Assembly: GCA_009785505.1 (NCBI GenBank)
Contig: WQWA01000012.1
Location: 1 to 45,836 of the forward strand
Length of the DNA: 45,836 bases
Reading direction: 5' to 3'
DNA from: Bacteroidales bacterium
GTDB taxonomy: Bacteria > Bacteroidota > Bacteroidia > Bacteroidales > P3
Part shown: one piece after another, positions 13,978 to 22,656 of the stretch
Layout: each line of letters begins with the position of its first letter
Numbering within the stretch: position 1 is the stretch's first letter
Position numbers and translations under genes: made by a program
Notes under the pieces: generated by a model
What the model was told of the DNA's origin: nothing
Seen by the model: the letters and a program-made list of their open reading frames with translations, nothing else
Database searches by the model: none

Positions 13978-16446
13978 ATGAAAAATTTCAACTTCAAAAC
14001 ACTTTTACCGCACGTTGTAGCAGTTGCGTTTTTTCTGCTCTTGACGGTTGTTTACTTTTCGCCGATTGTTTTCGACAATAAAACCATTATACAAGGTGAT
14101 GTAAAAGGCTGGCAAGGCATGGTGAAAGCGACACAGGATTTTTATGCTCAAACAGGAGAGCATTCACATTGGTCGCCGAGTATGTTTAGCGGAATGCCTG
14201 AATTTTCTAATATGCCTAGAAGAGGTGGTATCTGGGATGCTTTGATGAGCTTATTCGGATTTCATCACCCTATATTTCATTTTCACATGGGTATGTTTTT
14301 TGCGTATTTGTTAGGTTTTTATATTTTCATGCTTTGTATTGGTGTCCGAAATACTTGGTTTGCGGTCTTAGGGGCTTTGGCCTATTCGTTAGCCTCGTAC
14401 AATATCATTATCATTGAGGCCGGGCATGTTCCAAAAGGCTACGCAATGGCTTGGCTTGCTCCGCTGCTTGGTGGAATTATTCTCGCATTTCGAGGGAAAC
14501 TTGTACTTGGATCTATCATTACCTTGATATTTTTAGGATTTTTAATTGATGCCAACCATATTCAAATTACCTATTATGGACTGCTTATGGTAGTTTGTGC
14601 AGGAATCGCTTATATGATATATGCCTTGCGGGAAAAGAACGGATTATCGACATTTTCCAAAACGGTTGGTGTACTTTGTATTGCTGCAGTGTTAGCTGTT
14701 GTCACGAATACCGTGCTTTTGCTGCCTAAAAAAGATTTTAGCGTTGACACTATGCGTGGAGGCTCGGAATTAACTATAAATCCCGATGGAACTCCTTATA
14801 TAGCACCGCCCAATCAAGCCGGTTTGGAAATTGATTATGCGTTTGTATGGAGCTATGGTATAATGGAAACATTTACATTGCTAATTCCGAACTTATATGG
14901 TGGTGCCAGTGCTACTCCTATAGATCCTGACTCAAGAACCGGCCGACAACTTCGACAAGCCGGTGCAAATATTCCCTCTCTGCCGACTTTTTGGGGCGAC
15001 AAACCTTTTACATCGGGTCCGCACTATGCAGGGGCAGTCGTTATTTTTCTGTTTATACTGAGTCTGTTTGTGCTGAGAGGTCCGGAAAAATGGTGGCTAG
15101 TTGCAACCATTATACTTTCGATAGTCTTGTCATGGGGCAGGAATTTTCCATTGCTAAACAACTTTTTGTTTGAATATCTACCGCTCTACAATCGATTTCG
15201 AACGCCGGAAATGGCACTAATCATAGCCGAAACCGCCATGCCGATCTTAGCGATGCTCGGATTAAAAGAAATTATCGAAAATAAAGTCAGCAAAGAAAAT
15301 TTGTTGAAATATCTGAAATATACGCTTGGCATTGTTGGTGGCATATGCGTGTTTTTTCTGCTGTTTGGTTCATCAGTACTTTCTTTCTCAAGTGCAGGCG
15401 ACATGAATTTCGCACATCGCTTGATGAGTGCAGGATTTCCACAATCTTCAATTGAACAAATTTTAGATATTTTGCGTAGTCATCGCCAGTCCATGATGAC
15501 GAGCGATACGTGGCGCTCTTTAATTTTTGTAGTGTTGGCATTTGGCTTGATGTGGATGTTTGCACAGAAAAAAATACGGAAAACAAACTACCTGATTATT
15601 GCACTGATCGTATTGGTTACGGTAGATATGTGGGGCGTAGCGAGGCGCTATTTGGGCGACCGTCATTTTGTGGATAGAAGAGAGGCTCGCATTCTTCCAA
15701 CTGAAGCTAATCTGCAAATTCTGCAGGACCCTGACCCGAATTTCCGTGTATTTAATGCTGCCTCAAACACGTTTAACGAATCGGTTACATCTTACTTTCA
15801 TAAATCAATCGGCGGCTATAGCCCAATGAAATTGCGTCGCTATCAAGATATTATTGATTTCCACTTGTCACACAGACGAGGTTTGAATATAGATGTGTTG
15901 AATATGCTCAATACAAAATATTTTATCGCGCCGAACGGTCAGGTGCAACTTAATGTGGCTGCTCTCGGGCATGCATGGTTTGTGGATTCAATACGCTTTG
16001 TAGCAAATCCGGACGAAGATATTTTAGCATTGGATGATTTTAATCCGAGTTCAGTTGCAATTGTTGATACTTCTTTGTTTGGTGAATTTGTTAGAGACTT
16101 TTCGTTCGAACGAGATACAACAGCAATTATTGTTCTTACACATTGGCAGCCCAACAAAATAATCTACCAAACATCTGCAGAAACACCACAATTTGCAGTG
16201 TTTTCGGAAGTATTTCATCGAAATTGGGAAGCGAAAATTAGCGGAAGAAAGGTTCCTATTGTGCGGGTAAATTATATTTTGAGAGGACTAATTATCCCTG
16301 AAGGCGAACATGAGATTGTATTCCAATACGATAATAGACTCCACACCTTTTCACAAAGAATTGCTTTTTACAGTTCCATCTTTGTCGTTCTATTACTGAT
16401 AGGAATAGGCTATTATTACTGGCGGAGGAGAGAAAACAAGAGTTAG
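13978..16446 (+). CDS. YfhO family multi-spanning membrane protein
   Basis: The 822-residue protein begins with a membrane helix (about 10-30). It carries the N-terminal luminal loop W-S-P-S-M-F-S-G-M-P typical of YfhO/GT-C-like proteins and about a dozen membrane spans to about residue 560. A soluble domain follows (about 570-780, with P-N-F-R-V-F-N and S-I-G-G-Y-S-P-M-K), then a last helix and a basic tail. YfhO proteins are GT-C-like and in Gram-positives help glycosylate lipoteichoic acid; in Bacteroidota the substrate is not known. The in-frame ATG at 13924 is rejected since the promoter box lies after it. The GT2 gene follows 17 bases later. Confidence 0.85.
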   Translation: MKNFNFKTLLPHVVAVAFFLLLTVVYFSPIVFDNKTIIQGDVKGWQGMVKATQDFYAQTGEHSHWSPSMFSGMPEFSNMPRRGGIWDALMSLFGFHHPIFHFHMGMFFAYLLGFYIFMLCIGVRNTWFAVLGALAYSLASYNIIIIEAGHVPKGYAMAWLAPLLGGIILAFRGKLVLGSIITLIFLGFLIDANHIQITYYGLLMVVCAGIAYMIYALREKNGLSTFSKTVGVLCIAAVLAVVTNTVLLLPKKDFSVDTMRGGSELTINPDGTPYIAPPNQAGLEIDYAFVWSYGIMETFTLLIPNLYGGASATPIDPDSRTGRQLRQAGANIPSLPTFWGDKPFTSGPHYAGAVVIFLFILSLFVLRGPEKWWLVATIILSIVLSWGRNFPLLNNFLFEYLPLYNRFRTPEMALIIAETAMPILAMLGLKEIIENKVSKENLLKYLKYTLGIVGGICVFFLLFGSSVLSFSSAGDMNFAHRLMSAGFPQSSIEQILDILRSHRQSMMTSDTWRSLIFVVLAFGLMWMFAQKKIRKTNYLIIALIVLVTVDMWGVARRYLGDRHFVDRREARILPTEANLQILQDPDPNFRVFNAASNTFNESVTSYFHKSIGGYSPMKLRRYQDIIDFHLSHRRGLNIDVLNMLNTKYFIAPNGQVQLNVAALGHAWFVDSIRFVANPDEDILALDDFNPSSVAIVDTSLFGEFVRDFSFERDTTAIIVLTHWQPNKIIYQTSAETPQFAVFSEVFHRNWEAKISGRKVPIVRVNYILRGLIIPEGEHEIVFQYDNRLHTFSQRIAFYSSIFVVLLLIGIGYYYWRRRENKS

Positions 16447-16463
16447 TATTTTTTTCACAAAAC

Positions 16464-17417
16464 ATGCCAAGGCTTTCCGTAATAATTCCTGTCTACAACG
16501 CAGAAGAAACTATCCTTCGTTGTATTGATTCTCTGCTGAATCAAACACTTCAAGACATGGAAGTCATCGTTGTTGACGATCACGGACAAGACGACAGCAT
16601 AAAAATTCTACAAAATCACATTGCCGAACATCCGCGAAAAAATATGTTTCGATTTGCGAAAACAGCTGTCAATTCCGGTCCGGGACCAGCTCGAAATATT
16701 GGATTGCAAATGGCTCAAGGCGAGTATGCCGCCTTTCTTGATAGTGACGATTGGGTTGAAAATGAGATGTATTCAACGTTGTACGAAACAGCAATTCAAC
16801 ATTCGGCAGATTTGTGCTATTGCCGGGCTATTTTGGAAAATCCTAAAAAAAATAAACAACGTATTTTGTCAAATATCTCTGTAAAATCCGGACGTTTTTC
16901 TGACGAAACCAAACGGCATTTTTTGTCAAATTTCAGAAGCTATTTTTGGATTTATATTTTTCGACGTGAAATCATAAGCAAGCACGACATCACATTCCCT
17001 GAGGAAAGAGCCGCTGAAGACATCTATTTTTTGACTTGCAATATCTTGCATGCCGAAAATATTGCGTGTATTAACAAAGCAATGTATCATTACACGTACG
17101 ACGCAAATTCGTTAAGCCATAGTAAAAACGAAAAACGCTATTTGGATAAATTATCGGCTTTCCGAAAACTGCTCGATTATGCAAAAACGCATAATCTCTA
17201 CGAAAAATATCGGCAAGAATTGGAATATATTTACTTCAAAAAAGCCTATTTGACGGCAACAATAAATTATGTGAAAAACGTAAAACACCCGAAAATAAAG
17301 GTGCTTCGAGAAATTTATCACGAATTTTTAGAAACTTGTCCAGATTATACTAAAAGCAAACTTATCTCATCAACTTCCCGGCTAATTGCCGCAAAACTAT
17401 TTCCGAGATTTTCGTAA
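16464..17417 (+). CDS. glycosyltransferase family 2
   Basis: The 317-residue GT-A enzyme has V-I-I-P-V-Y-N-A-E at the N-terminus, V-V-D-D-H-G-Q-D-D-S, N-S-G-P-G-P-A-R-N-I-G-L, and the metal-binding D-S-D-D-W near residue 93. The central R-A-A-E-D-I-Y-F-L block resembles the catalytic-base zone of family 2. It probably transfers a sugar to a surface glycan. It appears co-transcribed with the YfhO gene. Its last 56 bases overlap the 3' end of the opposing tolC-like gene. Confidence 0.9.
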   Translation: MPRLSVIIPVYNAEETILRCIDSLLNQTLQDMEVIVVDDHGQDDSIKILQNHIAEHPRKNMFRFAKTAVNSGPGPARNIGLQMAQGEYAAFLDSDDWVENEMYSTLYETAIQHSADLCYCRAILENPKKNKQRILSNISVKSGRFSDETKRHFLSNFRSYFWIYIFRREIISKHDITFPEERAAEDIYFLTCNILHAENIACINKAMYHYTYDANSLSHSKNEKRYLDKLSAFRKLLDYAKTHNLYEKYRQELEYIYFKKAYLTATINYVKNVKHPKIKVLREIYHEFLETCPDYTKSKLISSTSRLIAAKLFPRFS

Positions 17418-18615
17418 GATACAAACTGTTTATGTGGCGGTTTATAGCGTTGAGATAATTACGTTGAGCCTCACGAAGTTCAAGAGCAGTAAGGTTTCCG
17501 AGTTGGTAGCGTTCGAGCGAAATTTCCATGTTCTGTTGGGCAATTTCGATATTTTCGGCTTCTAAATTTACCAAGTCTCGATTGGTTTCATAGTTGATAA
17601 AGTGCAAACGAAGCTGTGTTTCCAAATTTAGCAATGCCGCCTGCTCCGCGAGTTGTGCACTTTCAAAGGCTAATCTTGCATTACGCTGTCGGCGTTGAGT
17701 TTCAAATCCGTTAAACAAATTCATTCTTGCAGTTGCTCCATAAAAAAATCCACGACTTATCAGGTTGTAATTAAAAAAATCATATCCTGCATTTAGGCTG
17801 ATTGTCGGCATGTGCAAAGCATTTATTTCTCTTTTTGAGGCTTCGCTCATCATTGTTTGTAAACGTGAAATATTCAAATCTGCATTTTGCTGAAGAGCCA
17901 TTGCATGGATTTCCGAAAAATCCAAATCACCTGAGAAAGGGATACCTTCTGCTACTTGAAATTCTGTATTGACGTCACGTGCAAGCAATCGATTCAAGTT
18001 AGTTTTTGCAGATAACATTTGCTCTACACTACGCCGATACGAACTGCTATCGGTGTTGAAGTCTACTCTTGCATTCAAGACATCTAATCTGGAAGCACTT
18101 CCGACTTCATGCCTTGCCTGTACAAAATCGAAACGGGTTTGCGATACCATCAGCGTGTGTCGGATAGACCGCAACTGCTGTTGTGCACTTACAATCAAGT
18201 AGTATTGGTTGATAACCTCACGAATCGTATTTTCTACTGTTGCCCGAAAATTCACGCTATTGATTTCGTCCATTGATCGAAATCTGCTGTGAGCCGCAAA
18301 CATTCTAAATCCGTCAAAAACAGTCCAGTTTAGCTCAACAGTTGCACGAGCACGAGCGGTAGCCTGTGCGTCGCCTGGAGCCTCGCTTATCGAATAGTTT
18401 GCACCCAAACCAAGCGAAGGCAGTATTCCCGCACTTCCCCAAGATGCATTGACTTGATCGGCTGTATTTCTTGCAATTTGGATTGAAAAATTATTTTCCA
18501 ATGCAATTTCGATCGCTTGATCAATGGTTAATACGTTCGAAGTTTCTTGTGAAAAGCCCCAGAAAGGCGCAAAAAACAGTAATCCCAAAATCTTTTTTTT
18601 CATTTTCAATTTCAT
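17362..18615 (-). CDS. TolC-like outer-membrane efflux protein
   Basis: The roughly 417-residue protein has a signal peptide (K-K-K-I-L-G-L-L-F-F-A-P-F-W-G-F-S-Q) and two OEP repeats rich in long coiled helices (L-T-I-D-Q-A-I-E-I-A-L-E-N-N near the start; L-E-L-R-E-A-Q-R-N-Y-L-N-A near the end). The protein would form the trimeric outer-membrane channel of a type I or RND exporter. No inner-membrane partner is adjacent. The start is ATG 18615 or, better for the signal peptide, ATG 18603; the upstream gene ends at 18618, so the two are coupled. The 3' end overlaps the convergent GT2 gene by 56 bases. Confidence 0.88.
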   Translation of the reverse strand: MKLKMKKKILGLLFFAPFWGFSQETSNVLTIDQAIEIALENNFSIQIARNTADQVNASWGSAGILPSLGLGANYSISEAPGDAQATARARATVELNWTVFDGFRMFAAHSRFRSMDEINSVNFRATVENTIREVINQYYLIVSAQQQLRSIRHTLMVSQTRFDFVQARHEVGSASRLDVLNARVDFNTDSSSYRRSVEQMLSAKTNLNRLLARDVNTEFQVAEGIPFSGDLDFSEIHAMALQQNADLNISRLQTMMSEASKREINALHMPTISLNAGYDFFNYNLISRGFFYGATARMNLFNGFETQRRQRNARLAFESAQLAEQAALLNLETQLRLHFINYETNRDLVNLEAENIEIAQQNMEISLERYQLGNLTALELREAQRNYLNAINRHINSLYLTKISEIVLRQLAGKLMR

Positions 18616-18617
18616 TT

Positions 18618-19046
18618 TCAATTTCTACTTCCATAAAATCGAGTATCCGGCTTATAGATTGCTCGCAACAGTCCTTTTCTGTTACTACCAAGATCTTCAA
18701 TAGCTGCACATATCGGTAAAAGATTAGAATATCCATTTTTTTCTAACCAATATTTTCCTTCATTGCGGCCTTGACAGGCAAGCACAAAACTTACCTCGAA
18801 CTTATTTTCTCTATGTTGGAGCTCTTTTAGTGCCGATTCGTCGTCATCTATTGCATTTACAAGCAGCCACCAATCTCTACCAACTCTTGCTTTTAGCCAC
18901 ATTTCTGCATTCTTGTCTCCTTTGACAGCATTGCAAAATGCCGCTAATTCAGGGCATTTTTCGGTATTTATCAACCGGTCGAACGCATCCTTATCGCCTT
19001 TTATGGCCTTTAGCAGAAGGTCTAATATTTCTTGTGAGTAGGTCAT
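18618..19046 (-). CDS. uncharacterised protein built of about five short helical repeats
   Basis: I do not recognise a family. The 142 residues break into about five units of 25-30 residues starting A-I-K-G-D-K-D-A, A-V-K-G-D-K-N-A, A-I-D-D-D-E-S-A, A-C-Q-G-R-N-E-G and A-I-E-D-L-G-S-N. Each is followed by a hydrophobic helix with W-L or L-L, suggesting an alpha-solenoid-like scaffold for protein contact. There is no signal peptide or membrane span. Its start overlaps the nitroreductase stop (TAATG) and its stop touches the tolC-like start, so it is tightly embedded in a three-gene operon. Confidence 0.7.
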   Translation of the reverse strand: MTYSQEILDLLLKAIKGDKDAFDRLINTEKCPELAAFCNAVKGDKNAEMWLKARVGRDWWLLVNAIDDDESALKELQHRENKFEVSFVLACQGRNEGKYWLEKNGYSNLLPICAAIEDLGSNRKGLLRAIYKPDTRFYGSRN

Positions 19047-19792
19047 TACATAAGTCCCTGTTTCGTAAGGGTTTTTAAGAATTTTTCAGAGAAAAATTCG
19101 TTGTCGGCTTTCTTGTATCGCTTCTCGGTGAAAATTTGTGCCAAATTCGGAAGTTGGTTTTCTTCCAAAAGTTTTTTTGTGAGTTCTAAGTTTTCTTTTT
19201 CGTGATAAAGCGCGTTGATTTTTTCGGTAGAGTAAGGGATGTACTCCTCGTGATGAACGACAGCTTCGAGTGGCAAACGGTCAGTCAATCCGGGTGTTTC
19301 AGCAGGGTATCCAACAGTGATTGCCGTAATCGGAACCACACCATGTGGAAGTTTCAAAAGTTCGATAATTTCGTCTGCCATGTAGGTCGCAGTGCCTAAA
19401 TAGCAAATTCCCAAACCTGCGTCTTCAGCGGCAATACAAACATTTTGTGCAGCCAAAATGGCATCAATTGCACCGTTGATAAACCACAGAAAATTGTTGT
19501 AGCCGGGTTCTGCGTCTCGTGCTTTGCACCATGCATTAAAGCGATTGAGATCGGCACAAAACGTTAGAATCACAGGAGCTTCCGAGACCATTGCTTGATT
19601 GAAATGACATTTCTTTAATTGCTCTTTGCGTTCTTGATCTTGCGTTACGATAATGCTATAGACTTGCATATTTCCTGTCGTGGATGCACGGGTTCCGGCT
19701 TCCAGCAAGCGATTCAGGAGGTTTGCTTCAATAGGTTTTGAACTATATTTTCGAATACTTCTGTGTTGAAGTAATAAGTCTGTGGGGCTCAT
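19046..19792 (-). CDS. nitroreductase family protein (NfsA/FRP-like)
   Basis: The 248-residue flavoprotein has R-S-I-R-K-Y-S near residue 12 (FMN phosphate contact), R-A-S-T-T-G-N-M-Q (FMN ring), A-E-D-A-G-L-G-I-C-Y-L-G-T and V-P-I-T-A-I-T-V-G-Y-P, all standard for NAD(P)H-dependent nitro/flavin reductases of the NfsA group. The ATG at 19792 is chosen since the -7 box at 19819-19826 lies downstream of the longer frame's start at 19849. It is the first gene of the operon with the repeat protein and tolC-like gene. The natural substrate is unknown. Confidence 0.9.
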   Translation of the reverse strand: MSPTDLLLQHRSIRKYSSKPIEANLLNRLLEAGTRASTTGNMQVYSIIVTQDQERKEQLKKCHFNQAMVSEAPVILTFCADLNRFNAWCKARDAEPGYNNFLWFINGAIDAILAAQNVCIAAEDAGLGICYLGTATYMADEIIELLKLPHGVVPITAITVGYPAETPGLTDRLPLEAVVHHEEYIPYSTEKINALYHEKENLELTKKLLEENQLPNLAQIFTEKRYKKADNEFFSEKFLKTLTKQGLM

Positions 19793-19818
19793 TTTGTGTT
19801 TTTTCGTGAAAATCTCTG

Positions 19819-19826
19819 CAAAGATA
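19819..19826 (-). promoter_or_regulatory. -7 promoter box for the nitroreductase operon
   Basis: TATCTTTG on the minus strand, 26 bases from the ATG at 19792. Confidence 0.8.
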
Positions 19827-19876
19827 CGAAAATAATTTGAGAATGACAAAGCCCTTAATTTTCGCCTTACCTTTTG

Positions 19877-20335
19877 CTATTCGCTATCGTTTCGGCTCAT
19901 TTCACGGCGAATGTCTTTTTCTTTGATGCTCTCACGTTTATCGTAGGCTTTCTTACCTTTGGCTAAAGCAATGTTTATCTTCGCAAATCCACGTTCATCG
20001 ATAAATAAAAGCGTAGGAATAATCGTTAAACCCTTATCCTTACTACGAAGTTCAAGTTTTTTAAGTTCCTTTTTCGTGAGTAATAATTTTCTATCGGCTT
20101 TAGGTTGGTGATTGAGGTAGGTTCCGAAGCGATATTCGGCGATATGCATATTTCTTACAAACAATTCGCTGTTGAAAAACGCACAATACGCATCAGTGAT
20201 ATTCACTTTCCCGGCGCGTATGGATTTTATCTCTGTTCCGCGTAGGACAAGACCTGCTGTGAATTTTTCAAGAAAGAAATACTCAAACTCGGCACGCTTA
20301 TTTTTGATTTTTATATTATTCGGTCGTTTTCCCAT
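19877..20335 (-). CDS. smpB: SsrA-binding protein SmpB
   Basis: The 152-residue OB-fold protein binds tmRNA and brings it to stalled ribosomes. Typical segments are seen: [10 protein letters not shown] near the N-terminus, [28 protein letters not shown] and the Lys-rich tail K-A-Y-D-K-R. The ATG at 20335 (M-G-K-R-P-N-N) gives the usual length; the longer frame to 20374 overlaps both promoter boxes. No tmRNA gene is visible in the window. Confidence 0.95.
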   Translation of the reverse strand: MGKRPNNIKIKNKRAEFEYFFLEKFTAGLVLRGTEIKSIRAGKVNITDAYCAFFNSELFVRNMHIAEYRFGTYLNHQPKADRKLLLTKKELKKLELRSKDKGLTIIPTLLFIDERGFAKINIALAKGKKAYDKRESIKEKDIRREMSRNDSE

Positions 20336-20343
20336 TTGATTTG

Positions 20344-20351
20344 CAAAATTA
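20344..20351 (-). promoter_or_regulatory. -7 promoter box for smpB
   Basis: TAATTTTG on the minus strand, 8 bases from the smpB ATG, implying a very short leader. Confidence 0.7.
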
Positions 20352-20363
20352 CGATTTTTTTCG

Positions 20364-20371
20364 TAACTTTG
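20364..20371 (+). promoter_or_regulatory. -7 promoter box for the EEP-family gene
   Basis: TAACTTTG, only 6 bases before the ATG at 20378, so the mRNA would be leaderless or nearly so. The divergent smpB box is 12 bases away. Confidence 0.7.
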
Positions 20372-20377
20372 CAAACA

Positions 20378-21493
20378 ATGCGAGGTTTTAAATCAAAAAA
20401 TAAAACAAGTTTTGTGTGGATTTTGTTCAACAGTTTGGCAATTTTTTTTGCCGTTTTGTTGATATGTGCTTTCATTGCGACATTCGTGAATCCGGCTAAA
20501 TTCGTGTGGTTTGCGTATCTCGGATTGCTTTTCCCGTTTCTGTTTGTGATTAATATTTTATTCGCTGTTTTTTTGTTATTCAATCTAAAAAAAGCAGTGA
20601 TTATTCCGCTACTTGCGATTGTCTTGAATTGGGGGAATATCCAAAATATGGTGCAATTTAAAAATCCGGAATTTACTGAAAGTGAAAAACGAATCAGGGT
20701 ACTTTCTTACAATGTAAATTTGTTTGATCACTACGGTCATATCAGCTCGATACGCGGACAAACGCAAGATGAGATTTTGGATTTCTTACTGCAAGAATCG
20801 CCTGACATCATAGCTTTTCAGGAGTTCCGAGAAGATTTAAGAGATATGCAGATCACTCGTTTTTTAGCGAATAATCTCGAACTAAGATACTCTTCCATAT
20901 CACGTGTGAACAATCGTATGTCTTTTGGCAACGTAATATTTTCAAGATTTCCGATTATTCACGATAGTTTAATCCGCTTCGAAGATTCAAGAAATATGAT
21001 TGTTTTTGCGGATATTGTGGCTCATGGCGACACAATTCGTGTGTTTAATTTTCACTTGGAGTCTATCGGGTTTCAAGTGGATGACGATTTGTTTTATCAA
21101 GAACTTATGTCTTCTCCAACTGAAACTTCCGACATCAGAAAAGGGGTAGGGCGGATGATTTCAAGAATGAATCGGGCTTACGTTAGGCGTGCCGAACAAG
21201 CAAAAATTTTAGCACAACTAATTGCTGATTCACCGTACAGAACAATCGCAGCCGGAGATTTGAACGATATACCGGTATCGTTCGCCTATCGACAAATTTC
21301 TAGAAATATGAACGATGCTTTTCGTAGGCGTGGGTTCGGACTTGGAACCTCATATGCCGGTATTTACCCCTCGTTTCGGATAGACTATATTTTCTTTTCC
21401 GAAGGGTTTTCCTGCGAAAATTTCACCACAATTCGAGTTAGACATTCAGACCATTTTCCAATAACCGCAGACTTAAAAATTGAAGAATTATGA
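20378..21493 (+). CDS. endonuclease/exonuclease/phosphatase family protein with N-terminal membrane helices
   Basis: The 371-residue protein has three N-terminal membrane helices (about 8-85) and an EEP-fold domain: [16 protein letters not shown] (metal-binding Glu), [15 protein letters not shown] and the final S-D-H-F-P-I (catalytic Asp-His). The architecture is common in Bacteroidales. The catalytic domain would face one side of the inner membrane, and the substrate (nucleic acid, phosphoester or lipid) is unknown. ATG 20378 is the first start after the promoter. The stop overlaps the next start by 4 bases (ATGA). Confidence 0.88.
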   Translation: MRGFKSKNKTSFVWILFNSLAIFFAVLLICAFIATFVNPAKFVWFAYLGLLFPFLFVINILFAVFLLFNLKKAVIIPLLAIVLNWGNIQNMVQFKNPEFTESEKRIRVLSYNVNLFDHYGHISSIRGQTQDEILDFLLQESPDIIAFQEFREDLRDMQITRFLANNLELRYSSISRVNNRMSFGNVIFSRFPIIHDSLIRFEDSRNMIVFADIVAHGDTIRVFNFHLESIGFQVDDDLFYQELMSSPTETSDIRKGVGRMISRMNRAYVRRAEQAKILAQLIADSPYRTIAAGDLNDIPVSFAYRQISRNMNDAFRRRGFGLGTSYAGIYPSFRIDYIFFSEGFSCENFTTIRVRHSDHFPITADLKIEEL

Positions 21494-22656
21494 GAAAACA
21501 CCTATTTTTAGCATTAGCCGTATTCTTGGCTTTACCATTGACAACTTTTGCCCGGCATCCACATGCAGACACCATCGGCATGAAAGTCAGCCGCACGTAC
21601 AGAACCATTCACTCAACAGTTATTGTTGAACAAACAATGGACAGCATCATTAGCTTAGATGCAGCTACCGGTGAAAACAGAATCAGCATTGTTACGGTTG
21701 ATACGCTAATAGGCGAAGAAACGATTGAAACAATTGATACAACTTTTTTCATTGCTGAATCTGTCAGACATTGGAGGCTTGAATCAAGATTCGGTGCAGG
21801 AATAAATATGACAGCTCGAGGGTATTGGGAAGGTATGTCCGGCAATAATTTACTTTCTTTTGACCTTCGAAATACCTCCTCTGCAATCTTTGAACGAGGA
21901 CTTTCAACATGGCGAAACACATTTGAGTGGCGATATACCACTCAAACACAAGGTGGCGAATTTAGAAATTGGCTTAAAACAAACGACTTACTAAACCTGC
22001 AGTCCCGTTATAGTTTCAGGGCATCGCCTCTATGGAGATATAGCGCTCAATTTCAATCTGAAACGCAACTTACCCGAACGTTTGCTTCGATAGCGGCTCG
22101 AGATACAAATAATTACTCATCGCGTTTCCTTTCTCCTGCAAGACTCTCATTTTCGATAGGTATGGAATATGTAAATCCTTCAGAATCTGTAAAACTTCTT
22201 CTTTCTCCGATAACTTATAGAGCAACTTTCGTGAGGGATGAGTCCTTTCATATCAGAGAACACTTCGGTGTATTAAGAAGGGATCCTGCTTCAGGAGAAT
22301 TTAGAGATTCAAGTGCACATTGGCTGCATACATTTGGACCTATGGCACAGTTGGAAATTACACGTAATTTAGCGAACAATATCACGCTAAGTTCTAATCT
22401 GATGATTTTTGCTGATATTTTACATACGGCCGACCCCTTCGTATTGTTTGATTGGAGGATTGGTCTTGACATCCAACTCTCAAGGCTTTTCTCATTAGGA
22501 CTTGAAACACATATTGTTTATAATCCGAATACATTTTTCGATACAAGGTTGAGACTAGATTCTGACGGAAACCCGGTTCGCTTTGCAGAGCCTCGTCGCA
22601 GATGGCAAATTCAGCAAGGCGTGCTGCTTAGATTTACGTATCGGATAACTAACTAA
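21490..22656 (+). CDS. DUF3078-like outer-membrane/periplasmic protein
   Basis: The 388-residue protein has a signal peptide ([21 protein letters not shown]) and a beta-rich body. The Trp-rich pattern resembles Bacteroidales DUF3078: M-S-G-N-N-L-L-S-F, W-R-N-T-F-E-W-R-Y, K-T-N-D-L-L-N-L-Q-S-R-Y, and closing R-F-T-Y-R-I. Alternating strands and the final aromatic/basic end suggest an outer-membrane barrel. The function is unknown. Residues 30-95 form a Thr/Ile-rich, possibly extended segment before the barrel. Translation is likely coupled to the EEP gene by the ATGA overlap, and its last 4 bases overlap the opposing aroE. Confidence 0.7.
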   Translation: MRKHLFLALAVFLALPLTTFARHPHADTIGMKVSRTYRTIHSTVIVEQTMDSIISLDAATGENRISIVTVDTLIGEETIETIDTTFFIAESVRHWRLESRFGAGINMTARGYWEGMSGNNLLSFDLRNTSSAIFERGLSTWRNTFEWRYTTQTQGGEFRNWLKTNDLLNLQSRYSFRASPLWRYSAQFQSETQLTRTFASIAARDTNNYSSRFLSPARLSFSIGMEYVNPSESVKLLLSPITYRATFVRDESFHIREHFGVLRRDPASGEFRDSSAHWLHTFGPMAQLEITRNLANNITLSSNLMIFADILHTADPFVLFDWRIGLDIQLSRLFSLGLETHIVYNPNTFFDTRLRLDSDGNPVRFAEPRRRWQIQQGVLLRFTYRITN

